From NCBI RefSeq assembly GCF_020165855.1, contig NZ_JAIUFY010000008.1:248001-312000 (forward strand): a stretch of 64,000 nucleotides of DNA, written 5' to 3'. Positions within the stretch are counted from its first letter, which is position 1. Each line of letters starts with the position of its first letter. A program made the translations under genes and the position numbers. Source of the DNA: Celeribacter litoreus (GTDB lineage: Bacteria; Pseudomonadota; Alphaproteobacteria; Rhodobacterales; Rhodobacteraceae). Below the pieces are notes generated by a model. That model saw only the letters and a list, made by a program, of their open reading frames with translations, ran no database searches and was not told where the DNA came from. Shown here piece by piece: positions 52,837 through 62,532 of this stretch.

Positions 52837-53622
52837 ATGATCGAAGTGCGTGATTTGCACATGCATTTCGGCGGGTTTCGTGCGGTGGATGGCGCCTCGC
52901 TCACACTTGAGCAAGGGTCTATCACAGGGCTCATTGGGCCCAATGGCGCGGGGAAAACGTCGCTTTTCAACTGTATCGCGGGGGTACTCACTCCGACGTC
53001 CGGACAGGTGCTGTTCAACGGGGAAGAGATCACAGGTCTCAAACCGCATGAACTGTTCCATAAGGGCATTTTGCGCACCTTCCAGATCGCGCATGAGTTC
53101 GGCTCCATGACCTGTCGCGAAAACCTGATGATGGTGCCTGCGGGGCAAACCGGCGAGACCCTCTGGAACACATGGTTCGGGCGCAAACGGATCGCGGACG
53201 AAGAGCGGGCACTTCGGGCCAAAGTGGACGAAGTTCTTGAATTCCTGACAATTTCCCATATCGCGGACCTGAAAGCCGGTGAGATTTCCGGCGGTCAGAA
53301 AAAGCTCCTCGAGCTTGGCCGCACCATGATGGTCGATGCAAAAATGGTCTTCCTCGACGAGGTCGGCGCAGGCGTGAACCGCACCCTGCTCTACACCATC
53401 GGCGACGCGATCAAGCGTCTCAACGTCGAGCGCGGCTACACCTTCTGCATGATCGAACACGACATGGATTTCATCAAACAGCTCTGCGATCCGGTGATCG
53501 TCATGGCACAGGGCAAGGTCATGGCGACCGGCTCTGCCGAAGACATCATGCAAAACGAAGCGGTGATCGAGGCCTACCTCGGCACCGGCGTCAAAAACAA
53601 GAAAACGGAGGAGGCAGAATGA
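52837..53622 (+). CDS. livG: Branched-chain amino acid ABC transporter ATP-binding protein LivG
   Basis: A 261-residue ATPase. Walker A is GPNGAGKT (34-41), the signature ISGGQKKLLELGR and Walker B MVFLDEVGAGV. The early helical insertion with GKTSLFNCIAGVLTP is usual for LivG. In the Walker B region the usual DEP is DEV here. It overlaps livF by 4 bases. Confidence 0.94.
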   Translation: MIEVRDLHMHFGGFRAVDGASLTLEQGSITGLIGPNGAGKTSLFNCIAGVLTPTSGQVLFNGEEITGLKPHELFHKGILRTFQIAHEFGSMTCRENLMMVPAGQTGETLWNTWFGRKRIADEERALRAKVDEVLEFLTISHIADLKAGEISGGQKKLLELGRTMMVDAKMVFLDEVGAGVNRTLLYTIGDAIKRLNVERGYTFCMIEHDMDFIKQLCDPVIVMAQGKVMATGSAEDIMQNEAVIEAYLGTGVKNKKTEEAE

Positions 53623-54326
53623 GTTTCCTTCACGCCAATGAAATGCGCGGGGGCTATGGCTCTGGCGCGGATATTCTTCACGGCTGCACGCTCACCGTCC
53701 AGAAGGGTGAGATCGCTGTGATTGTCGGCCCGAACGGCGCGGGCAAATCCACTGCGATGAAAGCGGTCTTCGGGATGCTGAACCTACGCGAGGGCCATGT
53801 GCATCTCGACGGGGAGGACATCACAGGCCTCACGCCGCAGGAACGCGTTTACAAGGGCATGGGGTTCGTCCCCCAGACCCACAACATTTTCCCGACCATG
53901 ACGGTGCGCGAGAATTTGGAGATGGGTGCGTTCATCCGTAACGATGATATCGAGCCCACAATTCAGCAGGTCTACGAACTCTTCCCGGCGGTCTATGAAA
54001 AGCGCAACCAGAACGCCGGCGAGCTTTCGGGTGGTCAGCGCCAACAGGTCGCCGTGGGCCGTGCGCTCATGACCCAGCCGAAGCTTTTGATGCTCGACGA
54101 GCCGACCGCTGGTGTGTCGCCCATCGTGATGGATGAGCTGTTCGACCGGATTATTGAAGTTGCCAAGACGGGCATCTCGATCCTCATGGTGGAACAGAAC
54201 GCCCGCCAAGCTCTTGAAATCGCGGACAAAGGCTATGTCCTCGTGCAGGGCGCCAATGCTTACACCGACACTGGGGCCAACCTTTTGGCAGACCCCGAAG
54301 TCCGTCGCACATTCTTGGGGGGCTGA
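53619..54326 (+). CDS. livF: Branched-chain amino acid ABC transporter ATP-binding protein LivF
   Basis: A 235-residue ATPase, the typical length of LivF. Walker A is GPNGAGKST (37-45), the signature LSGGQRQQVAVGRAL, Walker B LLMLDEPTAGVSP and the H-loop position is replaced by the Gln-rich VEQNARQAL usual in LivF. It lies between livG (4-base overlap) and livH (4-base gap). Confidence 0.95.
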   Translation: MSFLHANEMRGGYGSGADILHGCTLTVQKGEIAVIVGPNGAGKSTAMKAVFGMLNLREGHVHLDGEDITGLTPQERVYKGMGFVPQTHNIFPTMTVRENLEMGAFIRNDDIEPTIQQVYELFPAVYEKRNQNAGELSGGQRQQVAVGRALMTQPKLLMLDEPTAGVSPIVMDELFDRIIEVAKTGISILMVEQNARQALEIADKGYVLVQGANAYTDTGANLLADPEVRRTFLGG

Positions 54327-54330
54327 AATT

Positions 54331-55341
54331 ATGGACCTTCTCAACGCCCTCGTGGCGTTTGCTAACTTCGTTGTGGTTCCCGCGACCGCCTATGGCGCGC
54401 AGCTTGCACTTGGGGCGCTTGGTGTGACGCTGATTTATGGCGTGCTCCGGTTCTCCAACTTTGCCCATGGTGAGACCATGTCCTTCGGGGCGATGGTCGT
54501 TGTGCTGGTGACCACACTCTTCCAAAGCTGGGGGATTAGCCTCGGGCCGCTCCCGACTGCACTGCTCGCCCTGCCCTTCGGGATTTTGGCGACGGCGATC
54601 CTGCTTCTGACCACCGACAAAGTGGTCTACAAGTTCTATCGCCGCGTCAAAGCCGCGCCTGTGATGCTCGTGATTGTGTCGACCGGCGTCATGTTCGTGA
54701 TGAACGGAGCTGTTCGGATGATCATCGGCACGGATGACAGACGGTTCGCGGATGGCGAACGTTTCCTGATCTCCGCGCGTGATTTCAAAACGATGACGGG
54801 TCTCTCCGAGGGCCTCGCCATCCGGACAACTCAGGTGATCACCGTTGTGGTTGCCATGATCACGGTGGCCGCGCTGTTCTGGTTCCTGAACAAAACACGC
54901 ACCGGCAAATCGATGCGCGCCTATTCGGACAACGAAGATCTCGCGCTACTCTCCGGGATCAATCCGGAGCGTGTGGTCAAGATCACTTGGCTCCTCGTGG
55001 CTGCGCTCGCGACGATTGCCGGAGCCCTCTATGGTCTCGACAAGAGCTATAAGCCGCTTATCTTCCAACAACTTCTACTTCCGGTCTTTGCTGCCGCCAT
55101 TGTGGGCGGGATCGGCAATCCGCTGGGCGCCATTGCAGGTGGCTTTGTCATCGCCTTCTCCGAGGTGACGCTCACCTATGCGTTCAAGAAGGTTGTGACC
55201 TATCTCGGACCTGACAGTTGGGCGCCCGACGGGTTGGTTCAGCTGCTGTCCACAGACTACAAATTCGCCGTGTCCTTCGCGATCCTGATCATCGTGCTGC
55301 TCTTTAAGCCGACCGGCCTGTTCAAGGGGCAATCCATATGA
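54331..55341 (+). CDS. livH: Branched-chain amino acid ABC transporter permease LivH
   Basis: A 336-residue inner-membrane permease with eight or so helices. The opening ALGALGVTLIYGVLRFSNFAHGE (about 27-49) and the cytoplasmic loop SGINPERVVKITWLLVAALATIAGAL (in two parts, about 208-233) are LivH hallmarks. The length is greater than E. coli LivH (308). The ATG at 54331 lies 4 bases after the livF stop; the longer frame overlaps livF. It overlaps livM by 4 bases. Confidence 0.94.
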   Translation: MDLLNALVAFANFVVVPATAYGAQLALGALGVTLIYGVLRFSNFAHGETMSFGAMVVVLVTTLFQSWGISLGPLPTALLALPFGILATAILLLTTDKVVYKFYRRVKAAPVMLVIVSTGVMFVMNGAVRMIIGTDDRRFADGERFLISARDFKTMTGLSEGLAIRTTQVITVVVAMITVAALFWFLNKTRTGKSMRAYSDNEDLALLSGINPERVVKITWLLVAALATIAGALYGLDKSYKPLIFQQLLLPVFAAAIVGGIGNPLGAIAGGFVIAFSEVTLTYAFKKVVTYLGPDSWAPDGLVQLLSTDYKFAVSFAILIIVLLFKPTGLFKGQSI

Positions 55342-56639
55342 CCCAGTCACGTGCACCTCTTTATTTCCTCATCATGGCCCTGCTTATTCTGGCCGTTGGC
55401 GTTTTCCAGTCGTGGAACTCCGCGCTGTCGATCCTGAACATGGGGCTCATCTCCGCGATCATGGCGCTCGGCGTGAACCTTCAGTGGGGCTATGCCGGTC
55501 TGTTCAATGTCGGTGTCATGGGCTTTGTCGCGCTTGGCGGTTTGGCAGTCGTGCTCACATCCATGAGCCCGGTATCTGCCGCGTGGTCGGCAGGTGGCGT
55601 GCGGATGATCATCTCGCTCGCTGTCGGTATCGCCACCATCGTCATTGCGATCATGGCCTATCCGCGCCTGCCGAAGGGCCGCATCCGTGGCTTTGGCCTC
55701 GCCGCGATCCTGCTCGTGGGCCTTTGGGCATTCCGGAGCCTCTTTGATCCCGCTGTTGCAGCCATCGAAGCCATTGATCCAGCGGTCACCGGCTATCTCG
55801 GCGGTTTGGGTCTCCCAGTCATCTTGGCGTGGCCAGTCGGCGCTCTGCTCGCAGCGGGAGCCGCGTGGCTCGTGGCGAAAACGGCACTGGGTCTGCGCTC
55901 CGATTATCTCGCTATTGCGACCCTCGGGATTGCAGAGATCATCATCGCCGTTCTTAAAAACGAAGACTGGCTGTCCCGCGGCGTGAAAAACGTCAACGGC
56001 CTGCCCCGTCCTGTGCCTTACGAGATCGACCTGCAAGGCGCGGAGTGGTTCGTCAGTCTCTGCGCGAAGTTCGGCTTTGATCCGGTGAGCAGCTCCACCA
56101 TCTTTGTGAAACTGCTCTACGCGGGGTTCTTCCTCGCCGTGATCATCATCATCGTGACCGCGATGGAGCTTGCCCTCAAAAGCCCGTGGGGCCGTATGAT
56201 GCGCGCCATTCGTGACAACGAAGTCGCAGCCGAAGCCATGGGCAAGGACGTCACAGGTCGCCACCTGCAAATCTTCGTTCTCGGGGCCGCGATCATCGGC
56301 TTTGCGGGGGCCATGATGACCACTCTGGATGGTCAACTTACCCCGACGGCCTACCAACCGCTGCGCTACACTTTCCTCGTTTGGGTCATGGTGATCGTTG
56401 GCGGATCGGGCAACAACTGGGGCGCTGTCCTCGGCGGTATGCTCATCTGGTTCCTCTGGATCGAGGTGGAGCCCATCGGCGGGTTTATCGTCAATTCGCT
56501 CACCGCTGGTCTCGAAGATGGCTCCCCGATCAAGTCGGGTCTCCTCGATCGCTTGGCCTATATGCGGTATCTGACGATGGGGATCATCCTTCTGGTGGTA
56601 TTGCGGTTCTCTCCGCGCGGGCTTTTGCCTGAAAAATAA
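55338..56639 (+). CDS. livM: Branched-chain amino acid ABC transporter permease LivM
   Basis: A 433-residue inner-membrane permease. The early segment ALGVNLQWGYAGLFNVG (about 42-58) and the loop MMRAIRDNEVAAEAMGKDV (about 288-306), then GAIIGFAGAM-like AAIIGFAGAMMT, are LivM features. Two extra hydrophobic stretches at about 85-145 make it longer than the minimal permease. It is last in the operon and is followed by a terminator. Confidence 0.94.
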   Translation: MTQSRAPLYFLIMALLILAVGVFQSWNSALSILNMGLISAIMALGVNLQWGYAGLFNVGVMGFVALGGLAVVLTSMSPVSAAWSAGGVRMIISLAVGIATIVIAIMAYPRLPKGRIRGFGLAAILLVGLWAFRSLFDPAVAAIEAIDPAVTGYLGGLGLPVILAWPVGALLAAGAAWLVAKTALGLRSDYLAIATLGIAEIIIAVLKNEDWLSRGVKNVNGLPRPVPYEIDLQGAEWFVSLCAKFGFDPVSSSTIFVKLLYAGFFLAVIIIIVTAMELALKSPWGRMMRAIRDNEVAAEAMGKDVTGRHLQIFVLGAAIIGFAGAMMTTLDGQLTPTAYQPLRYTFLVWVMVIVGGSGNNWGAVLGGMLIWFLWIEVEPIGGFIVNSLTAGLEDGSPIKSGLLDRLAYMRYLTMGIILLVVLRFSPRGLLPEK

Positions 56640-56669
56640 TCCGCCGCGATCAATCGCACTTTTGCTCAG

Positions 56670-56705
56670 GGGCTTTGCCGATTTTTCTTTCGGCAGAGCC
56701 CTTTT
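56670..56705 (+). terminator. Terminator of the liv operon
   Basis: A 12-bp stem GGGCTTTGCCGA / TCGGCAGAGCCC (one wobble) is followed by TTTTC, 30 bases after the livM stop. Confidence 0.87.
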
Positions 56706-56761
56706 CATATCGTAGGCTCACTCGGCAAACCAATAAGAACACGAGACGAGAGGGTGTGGCA

Positions 56762-57349
56762 GTGAGACTACTGACAGGGATTTGTGCTGCTGGAAATTCG
56801 ACACGGATGGGCTTTGACAAACTCACCACGTCGCCGTCGCTTCATTCTCCCGACACACTCATGACGCGCGTCGTTGCGGCGGTGCCCAGAACCGATTTTG
56901 TCGTCGCCCTACCGCCCGAGGATCATCGCTATTACGCCGCACGAAAATCGCTCCTGCGCCCCTACGACAGAAGTATTTGCGTGGCTGATCCGGATCAGGG
57001 AATCGCGGAAACCCTCAAACTTTTGGCGCAAACGGCATTGGCGGAAGAGTACGACGGTCTGATCATTCTCATGGCCGATTTGCCCTTTCTCACACGTTCC
57101 CATGTCGAGAGCGTGATAAAAATATTCGAGGCCTTCGACGGCGAACGTGTCGTGCGAGCGACCTGTACGGATGGAGATTTCGGGTATCCCGTCATCCTGC
57201 CAGCAAAAGTGCTGCCGGAGTTCGAGGCCCTCACGGGGGAACAGCGTGTAGGTGTTGTGTTGGCCAACCATTCCGTCAAACGTGTAAACATTGGCTCGAA
57301 AGCTGCCTGCATGCACGTGAATACACCGGAAGACTGGCGCAAAATCTGA
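56762..57349 (+). CDS. MobA-like NTP transferase domain protein
   Basis: A 195-residue nucleotidyltransferase-fold protein. The N-terminal motif GICAAGNSTRMGFDKL is a variant of the AGGxSxRMGxxK signature, and the metal-binding region is ILMADLPFL (about residue 104). It resembles the MobA/MocA-like group that transfers CMP or GMP to cofactors such as molybdopterin, but the acceptor is unknown and no molybdenum genes are adjacent. The likely start is a GTG at 56762 with GAGAGGG before it; no ATG is in position, and the frame upstream runs into the liv terminator. Confidence 0.72.
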   Translation: MRLLTGICAAGNSTRMGFDKLTTSPSLHSPDTLMTRVVAAVPRTDFVVALPPEDHRYYAARKSLLRPYDRSICVADPDQGIAETLKLLAQTALAEEYDGLIILMADLPFLTRSHVESVIKIFEAFDGERVVRATCTDGDFGYPVILPAKVLPEFEALTGEQRVGVVLANHSVKRVNIGSKAACMHVNTPEDWRKI

Positions 57350-57380
57350 GCGCGCCAAAGCAGGGCTGATCTATTTGGAA

Positions 57381-57467
57381 TGGTACCCGTGGCCGGACTC
57401 GAACCGGCAAGGCCGCAAAGCCGGGGGATTTTGAATCCCCTGTGTCTACCAATTCCACCACACGGGC
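57381..57467 (-). tRNA. tRNA-Leu(CAA)
   Basis: On the minus strand an 87-base tRNA with encoded CCA. The acceptor is GCCCGTG, the anticodon stem-loop GGGGA-TTCAAAA-TCCCC (anticodon CAA), a long variable arm as in class II tRNAs, and the T-arm GCCGGTTCGAGTCCGGC. Confidence 0.97.
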
Positions 57468-57702
57468 AGAGCGCCAAAAGCGGCGCAGTAAGAGGCGTTT
57501 AACGAAGCGCGCGAGCGGCGTCCAGAGGGATCGTGATCGGGGACAGAGATTTTTACGCCCCTTCACGCACACGTGGTTGCGTTCTGATCACATCCTTAGC
57601 GCCACGATGACAAAATTGCGAAATGAGCGGCGCGACGTTCCCTTCGGCTTGACCCTTCTGATCAGATGCTGCCTAAAGAGGAAAACGAGCAGGGGACGGT
57701 AA

Positions 57703-58278
57703 ATGCGCCGACTTTACAACTGGACACTGTCGCTCGCGGAGAGCCCGCACGCGCTTTGGGCCTTGGCGATTGTCGCCTTCATCGAAAGTTCCGTTTTCCC
57801 CATTCCGCCGGACATCCTGATGATCCCTCTGATCGTCGCGCGTCCGCGTGAGGCCTTCAAAATCGCAGGGATTGCGACGGTTGCGTCCGTTCTCGGCGGG
57901 ATGCTCGGCTATTGGATCGGCTACGGCGCGTTTGAAACGATCGGTCGTCCAGTCCTCGAGTTCTACGGCAAAGATGCCTACTTCGACGAATTCGCGGTCA
58001 AATATAACGAATACGGTGCCTGGGCCGTGCTGATCGCGGGGATTACACCGTTCCCGTATAAGGTCATTACAATCCTCTCGGGAACAACGGGCCTCTCCCT
58101 GCCCGTCTTCATCCTCTCGTCGATCACCGCCCGTGCGTTCCGGTTCTTCATCGTGGCGGCGCTCCTGTGGAAATTCGGCGATCCGATCCGTGAATTTATC
58201 GAGCGGCGCTTGGGACTTGTCTTCACTGTTCTGCTCGTGCTTCTCTTTGGTGGCTTCTACGCCGTGAAATATCTGTGA
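57703..58278 (+). CDS. YqaA/DedA-family membrane protein
   Basis: A 191-residue inner-membrane protein with about five hydrophobic segments. The family features are FIESSVFPIPPDILMIPLIVAR (in two parts, about 26-47), GMLGYWIGYGAFE (about 66-78) and ITPFPYKVITILSGTTG (about 112-128). DedA/VTT proteins are thought to move lipids between leaflets or to work with the proton gradient. It lies 4 bases before dsbB and is probably co-transcribed with it. Confidence 0.88.
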   Translation: MRRLYNWTLSLAESPHALWALAIVAFIESSVFPIPPDILMIPLIVARPREAFKIAGIATVASVLGGMLGYWIGYGAFETIGRPVLEFYGKDAYFDEFAVKYNEYGAWAVLIAGITPFPYKVITILSGTTGLSLPVFILSSITARAFRFFIVAALLWKFGDPIREFIERRLGLVFTVLLVLLFGGFYAVKYL

Positions 58279-58282
58279 TCCT

Positions 58283-58771
58283 ATGAAATCTAAATCTGAC
58301 TTCGCTCCGCTTCAGCCTGCCCTCGCCGCGACCTTCGGCTCAGCTGCAATTCTCGGAGGTGCGTTCATCTTTCAATCGCTCGGCTACGCGCCCTGCCCGA
58401 TGTGTATATGGCAGCGTTGGCCCCACGCGATTGCGATTGTGATTGGGTTGCTCTTCTTCGCGACCCGTATCCGGAGCCTGACGCTCCTCGGTGTCTTGGT
58501 GATGCTGGTCTCTGCGGGTCTCGGTGGGTTTCACGCTGGGGTCGAACAGGGCTTCTGGCCGGGACCAAGCTCCTGTACAGGCGGCGTTGATGCACTTGCG
58601 GGCTTTAGCGGCGCGGGCCTTCTCCCGTCTGCCGGTGAAGCCGAGGCCATCGTCATGTGCGATGAAATCGTATGGGACACTTGGGGTCTCGGGATCACTA
58701 TGGCTGCGTGGAATTGCGTCTTTTCCCTGATTTTTGCCGCACTTTGGTTCGTCGGTTGGAAGAAGGCTTGA
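58283..58771 (+). CDS. dsbB: Disulphide bond formation protein B
   Basis: An inner-membrane quinone-linked enzyme that reoxidises periplasmic DsbA. It has 162 residues and four helices. Both redox pairs are present: C38-P-M-C41 in the first periplasmic loop, and C98 with C126 in the second. The YAPCPMCIWQRWPH segment is diagnostic. It is shorter than E. coli DsbB (176), as usual in alphaproteobacteria. Its periplasmic DsbA is not in this window; the DsbA-like protein at 17970 is cytoplasmic. Confidence 0.93.
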   Translation: MKSKSDFAPLQPALAATFGSAAILGGAFIFQSLGYAPCPMCIWQRWPHAIAIVIGLLFFATRIRSLTLLGVLVMLVSAGLGGFHAGVEQGFWPGPSSCTGGVDALAGFSGAGLLPSAGEAEAIVMCDEIVWDTWGLGITMAAWNCVFSLIFAALWFVGWKKA

Positions 58772-58802
58772 GTTTCCGGAAAAGTGAGCCCATCTTTTCT
58801 CT

Positions 58803-58979
58803 ATGAGAGAGAAAAAGGTCATCGAATTCCCGACAGCCCGCCGCGCCCGTCCGCGTGTTGGCGGTCGTCTGGCTGATGCGCGCGCGGATGCTCTTCGCGC
58901 TCGCTTTAAAAAAGTGTCGGATGCCTCCCGCACTGGCGACGCCAGCACGCCGCTCAAAAAGCTGCTGAAGCGCTTCTGA
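58803..58979 (+). CDS. Small basic protein, 58 residues
   Basis: A short frame starting MREKKVIEFPTARRARPRVG, then GRLADARADALRARFKKVSD and ending LKKLLKRF. It is strongly basic with a predicted amphipathic helix at about 20-40. Codon choice matches its neighbours. It starts 31 bases after dsbB. I do not recognise a family, and the ribosome-binding site is weak, so it may or may not be translated. Confidence 0.45.
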   Translation: MREKKVIEFPTARRARPRVGGRLADARADALRARFKKVSDASRTGDASTPLKKLLKRF

Positions 58980-58997
58980 GGGCGACCACCTTTACAC

Positions 58998-59276
58998 TTA
59001 GTGCAGTGTGAACTCCCCCACGCAGTTCCGCCATTCGCCGGGTGCGATCAGTTTCCGGTGTGTGAAACGAACATGATGGAGCGGGCCTTCAATGTTTTCG
59101 TGCCAGAATTCGATGAACTTGAAGAGTTTTGGATAGTCTGGCGCGAGATCGAAAAGCTGCCATGAAAATGTGTTCAGGACGCTCTGATAATCCGGCATTC
59201 GGTAGGTAAATTCCGCCAATGTGAGCCCGTAACCCGAAAGCATCATTTCGGTCTCACTCAAGTCCTTTTCGTGCAT
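58998..59276 (-). CDS. Usg family protein
   Basis: A 92-residue soluble protein of the Usg family of alphaproteobacteria, named from a gene near tryptophan synthesis genes; the function is unknown. Family features are LTLAEFTYRMPDYQSVLNTF (20 residues from about 19), WQLFDLAPDYPKLFKFIEFW and GPLHHVRFTHRKLI. The ATG follows CAGGAG. It diverges from gyrA. Confidence 0.9.
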   Translation of the reverse strand: MHEKDLSETEMMLSGYGLTLAEFTYRMPDYQSVLNTFSWQLFDLAPDYPKLFKFIEFWHENIEGPLHHVRFTHRKLIAPGEWRNCVGEFTLH

Positions 59277-59364
59277 GTATTGGTCTCCTGCTTGGGGCCT
59301 TTTCGGCCTCTCGATTTCCTCCCTAATAAAAATGGTGCCGGAATTCAGAAATATGTCAATTAAA

Positions 59365-59376
59365 ACAATATATTGT
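59365..59376. repeat. 12-bp perfect palindrome between usg and gyrA
   Basis: ACAATATATTGT is self-complementary. It lies about 90 bases before the usg start on the minus side, where a TTGACA hexamer is also seen. It may be an operator for usg. Confidence 0.35.
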
Positions 59377-59430
59377 CACTCTCCCGCAGTGGCTGCTGCC
59401 GATGCGGTGACATACGACTGTCATGGACCA

Positions 59431-59460
59431 TTGCACCCCATATCCGGTATGGGATAGACT
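59431..59460 (+). promoter_or_regulatory. gyrA promoter with a palindrome filling the spacer
   Basis: TTGCAC and TAGACT are separated by 18 bases. The spacer is a perfect inverted repeat, CCCATA-TCCGG-TATGGG (59437-59453). A second dyad, TGACA-TACGAC-TGTCA, lies just upstream (about 59407-59422). The leader to the GTG start would be about 73 bases. Confidence 0.5.
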
Positions 59461-59539
59461 AACGAACAACCAGATAGGGATCGCGTGCGGCTTTCACACG
59501 CCTTCCTAAAACAGCACAGAATAACTACAGGCGGACAAC

Positions 59540-62290
59540 GTGAGCGATACACCCGAAACCCCTGAAAATACTCCGGAAAATGGCGACGAAACTCCGCGCG
59601 AGGTAATGGCGTGGGATGGTCCGAAAATCTCCATTACGCAGGAGATGAAGACGGCCTATCTCGACTACGCGATGAGCGTGATCGTGTCGCGCGCCATTCC
59701 CGATCTGCGGGACGGTCTGAAACCAGTTCACCGGCGCATTCTTTTTGCGATGAACGAGGCGGGCAACACCCACGATAAAGCCTATCGCAAGTCCGCCCGC
59801 GCGGTCGGAGACACCATGGGTAAATATCACCCGCACGGTGACTCGGCGATCTATGACGCCCTCGTCCGGATGGCGCAGCCGTTCTCCATGTCCCTGCCTC
59901 TGCTCGACGGTCAAGGCAACTTCGGCTCCATGGACGGCGACGCGGCAGCGGCTATGCGTTATACCGAAGTTCGCATGGACAAACCGGCGGCCTACCTGCT
60001 TGCCGATATCGACAAAGACACGGTCGATTTCGAACTGAACTACGACGGTAAAGACAAAGAGCCGACGGTTCTTCCGGCGCGTTTCCCGAACATGCTCGTA
60101 AACGGGGCAGGTGGTATCGCGGTCGGTATGGCCACGAACATCCCGCCGCATAACCTTGGCGAAGTTGTGGATGCGACCCTCGCCCTCATCGAGAATCCGG
60201 ATATTTCGTCCGAGCGCCTGATGGAGATTGTCCCTGCCCCCGACTTCCCGACGGGCGGTATGATCCTCGGCCGGTCCGGTGCGCGCAAAGCCTACCTCGA
60301 AGGGCGCGGCTCCGTTGTGATCCGCTCCAAGACCCGCGTCGAGGAAATCCGCAAAGACCGCTACGCCATCGTCATCGACGAGATCCCGTATCAGGTGAAC
60401 AAAGCCACCATGATCGAAAAGATCGCGGAGATGGTGCGCGACAAGCGGATTGAAGGCATCGCCCACGTTCAGGATGAATCCGACCGCAATGGTGTGCGCG
60501 TGGTGATCGAACTCAAGCGTGACGCGACCCCAGAGGTCGTTCTCAACCAACTGTTCCGTTTCACTCCGATGCAGACGTCCTTCGGCTGCAACATGCTCGC
60601 GCTCAATGGTGGCCGTCCGGAGCAACTGACCCTGCGCCAGTTCCTTGAACACTTCATCACCTTCCGTGAAGAAGTTGTGGCCCGCCGCACCGCGTTCGAA
60701 CTGCGCAAAGCTCGTGACCGCGCCCATATCCTCTGTGGTCTGGCTGTGGCTGTATCGAACGTGGATGAGGTCGTCGCGACGATCCGCTCCTCCGCCGATG
60801 CGCCGGAAGCGCGTCACAAGCTCATGACCCGCCGCTGGCCTGCGCATGAGATTGCAGATTACATTCGCCTGATCGACGATCCGCTTCACAAGATGAACGA
60901 CGACGGGACCTACAACCTTTCCGAGGTTCAGGCCCGCGCGATCCTTGATCTACGTCTCCAGCGCCTCACCCAGATTGGTGTGAAGGAAGTCACGGACGAG
61001 TTGGTCGAATTGGCCGCGAAGATCAAAGACTACCTTGCGATCCTCGCCTCGCGCGAACGGATCATGGAGATCATCTCAAACGAACTCAGCGAGGTCAAAG
61101 ATCTCTTCGCCGTTCCCCGTCGCACCGAAATTGCCGATTGGTCCGGCGATATGGACGATGAAGACCTGATCGAGAAAGAGGACATGGTTGTGACCGTGAC
61201 CTCCTCCGGTTGGGCCAAGCGCACCCCGCTTGCCGATTACCGCGCCCAAAAACGCGGCGGCAAGGGGCTGTCTGGTATGGCGACGAAAGACGAAGACGTG
61301 ATCACCACGCTTTTTGTCGCGAACACCCACACGCAGCTTCTCGTCTTCACCGATGACGGGATGGCCTACAAACTCAAGACCTGGCGTCTGCCGCTTGGCG
61401 GTCGGACGGCGAAGGGCAAGCCTCTGCTGCAAATCCTGCCGATCCCGCAGGGCGTCTCCATTGCGGCGATCCTGCCGGTGGACCGTGACGAAAAAGACTG
61501 GGACGATCTGCAGATCGTCTTCGCGACCTCGAAAGGCTCTGTGCGTCGGAACCGTCTCTCGGATTTCACCAACGTGAAATCGAACGGCAAAATTGCGATG
61601 AAATTCGAAGGCGATGACGAAGGCACCCGTCTGATCAATGCCAGAATTTGCGATGAAAATGATGATGTTATGCTCGTAACTTCAAGTGGCCGCGCGATCC
61701 GTTTCCCGGTTCCTGATGTGCGTGTGTTCAACTCGCGCAGCTCGACCGGTGTGCGCGGCATCAAGCTCGTGAACGAGGGTGACGAAGTCGTCTCTATGTC
61801 GGTGATCAAGCACTTTGAGGCCGAAAGCTATGAGCGCCAAGCCTACCTCAAAATGCGTCGCCAACAAGTCGGCGCGGATGAGGCCGAGGGGACGGATGAT
61901 GACGAAGATGTCGCAGAAGGCTCGATCTCCATGGAGCGGTTCGAAGCGATGAAAGCCGCCGAAGAGTTGCTCGTCACCATCACCAAAGGTGGTATCGGCA
62001 AACTGTCCTCCTCGCACGATTACCCAGTGCGCGGTCGTGGTGGTCAGGGCGTCACAGCCATGGAGAAAACCATGCGCGGCGGTCCGATTGTGGCCTGCTT
62101 CCCGGTTGGCACCGAGGACCAGATCATGCTCGCGACCTCCAAAGGCCAGTCCATCCGCTGTCCGGTGGATGGCATCTCCTTCCGCTCCCGCGGCGCGGGT
62201 GGTGTGAAAGTGTTCAACACTGGCAAGGGTGAAGAAGTCGTCTCGGTCGCCTGGATCGCGGAAAGCGAAGAAGACGAAAACGAAGCCTGA
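59540..62290 (+). CDS. gyrA: DNA gyrase subunit A
   Basis: The cleavage-rejoining subunit of gyrase, which introduces negative supercoils. It has 916 residues. The catalytic Tyr is Y141 in [10 protein letters not shown]. The quinolone region reads [18 protein letters not shown], with the Ser and Asp of the sensitive type retained. The GyrA box is QKRGGKG (about 571-577), which separates it from ParC. The C-terminal beta-pinwheel (about 540-900) has an acidic insertion at about 775-795 ([14 protein letters not shown]) and an acidic tail. The start is a GTG at 59540 behind AGGCGGA. Confidence 0.97.
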   Translation: MSDTPETPENTPENGDETPREVMAWDGPKISITQEMKTAYLDYAMSVIVSRAIPDLRDGLKPVHRRILFAMNEAGNTHDKAYRKSARAVGDTMGKYHPHGDSAIYDALVRMAQPFSMSLPLLDGQGNFGSMDGDAAAAMRYTEVRMDKPAAYLLADIDKDTVDFELNYDGKDKEPTVLPARFPNMLVNGAGGIAVGMATNIPPHNLGEVVDATLALIENPDISSERLMEIVPAPDFPTGGMILGRSGARKAYLEGRGSVVIRSKTRVEEIRKDRYAIVIDEIPYQVNKATMIEKIAEMVRDKRIEGIAHVQDESDRNGVRVVIELKRDATPEVVLNQLFRFTPMQTSFGCNMLALNGGRPEQLTLRQFLEHFITFREEVVARRTAFELRKARDRAHILCGLAVAVSNVDEVVATIRSSADAPEARHKLMTRRWPAHEIADYIRLIDDPLHKMNDDGTYNLSEVQARAILDLRLQRLTQIGVKEVTDELVELAAKIKDYLAILASRERIMEIISNELSEVKDLFAVPRRTEIADWSGDMDDEDLIEKEDMVVTVTSSGWAKRTPLADYRAQKRGGKGLSGMATKDEDVITTLFVANTHTQLLVFTDDGMAYKLKTWRLPLGGRTAKGKPLLQILPIPQGVSIAAILPVDRDEKDWDDLQIVFATSKGSVRRNRLSDFTNVKSNGKIAMKFEGDDEGTRLINARICDENDDVMLVTSSGRAIRFPVPDVRVFNSRSSTGVRGIKLVNEGDEVVSMSVIKHFEAESYERQAYLKMRRQQVGADEAEGTDDDEDVAEGSISMERFEAMKAAEELLVTITKGGIGKLSSSHDYPVRGRGGQGVTAMEKTMRGGPIVACFPVGTEDQIMLATSKGQSIRCPVDGISFRSRGAGGVKVFNTGKGEEVVSVAWIAESEEDENEA

Positions 62291-62328
62291 CACCGAACAC
62301 ATCTGAACTCTCAGATGACGTAAGGGCA

Positions 62329-62361
62329 CCCCCGGCACATTCAACATGTGTCGGGGGTTTT
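62329..62361 (+). terminator. Terminator of gyrA
   Basis: A 12-bp stem CCCCCGGCACAT / ATGTGTCGGGGG (one wobble) is followed by TTTTCATTT. Confidence 0.9.
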
Positions 62362-62532
62362 CATTTAAAGTTTACCTTAAGTCATTGATCATAAAAACAA
62401 AGACACGCAGGCATTCAGAGGATTCTGGAGGCTCCGCAAGTGTGCATCCTTGTAAAAATTTCCCCCTAATCGAACTGACATAAATTTTTTAAGAGCGAAC
62501 CACTCAGTAAAATATTGACCATAGGGTAAAAC

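Noticed and set aside
55347-56708. 453-codon minus-strand frame opposite livM
   Set aside because: Antisense to livM with charged low-complexity composition; it is a GC-frame artefact.
4373-57467. tRNA genes as integration sites for mobile elements
   Set aside because: No integrase, no direct repeat of a tRNA end and no change in gene content was seen beside tRNA-Gly or tRNA-Leu.
62371-62388. TTAA-N8-TTAA before the exported protein, considered as a CtrA site
   Set aside because: The spacing is 8, not 7, so it does not fit the CtrA consensus.
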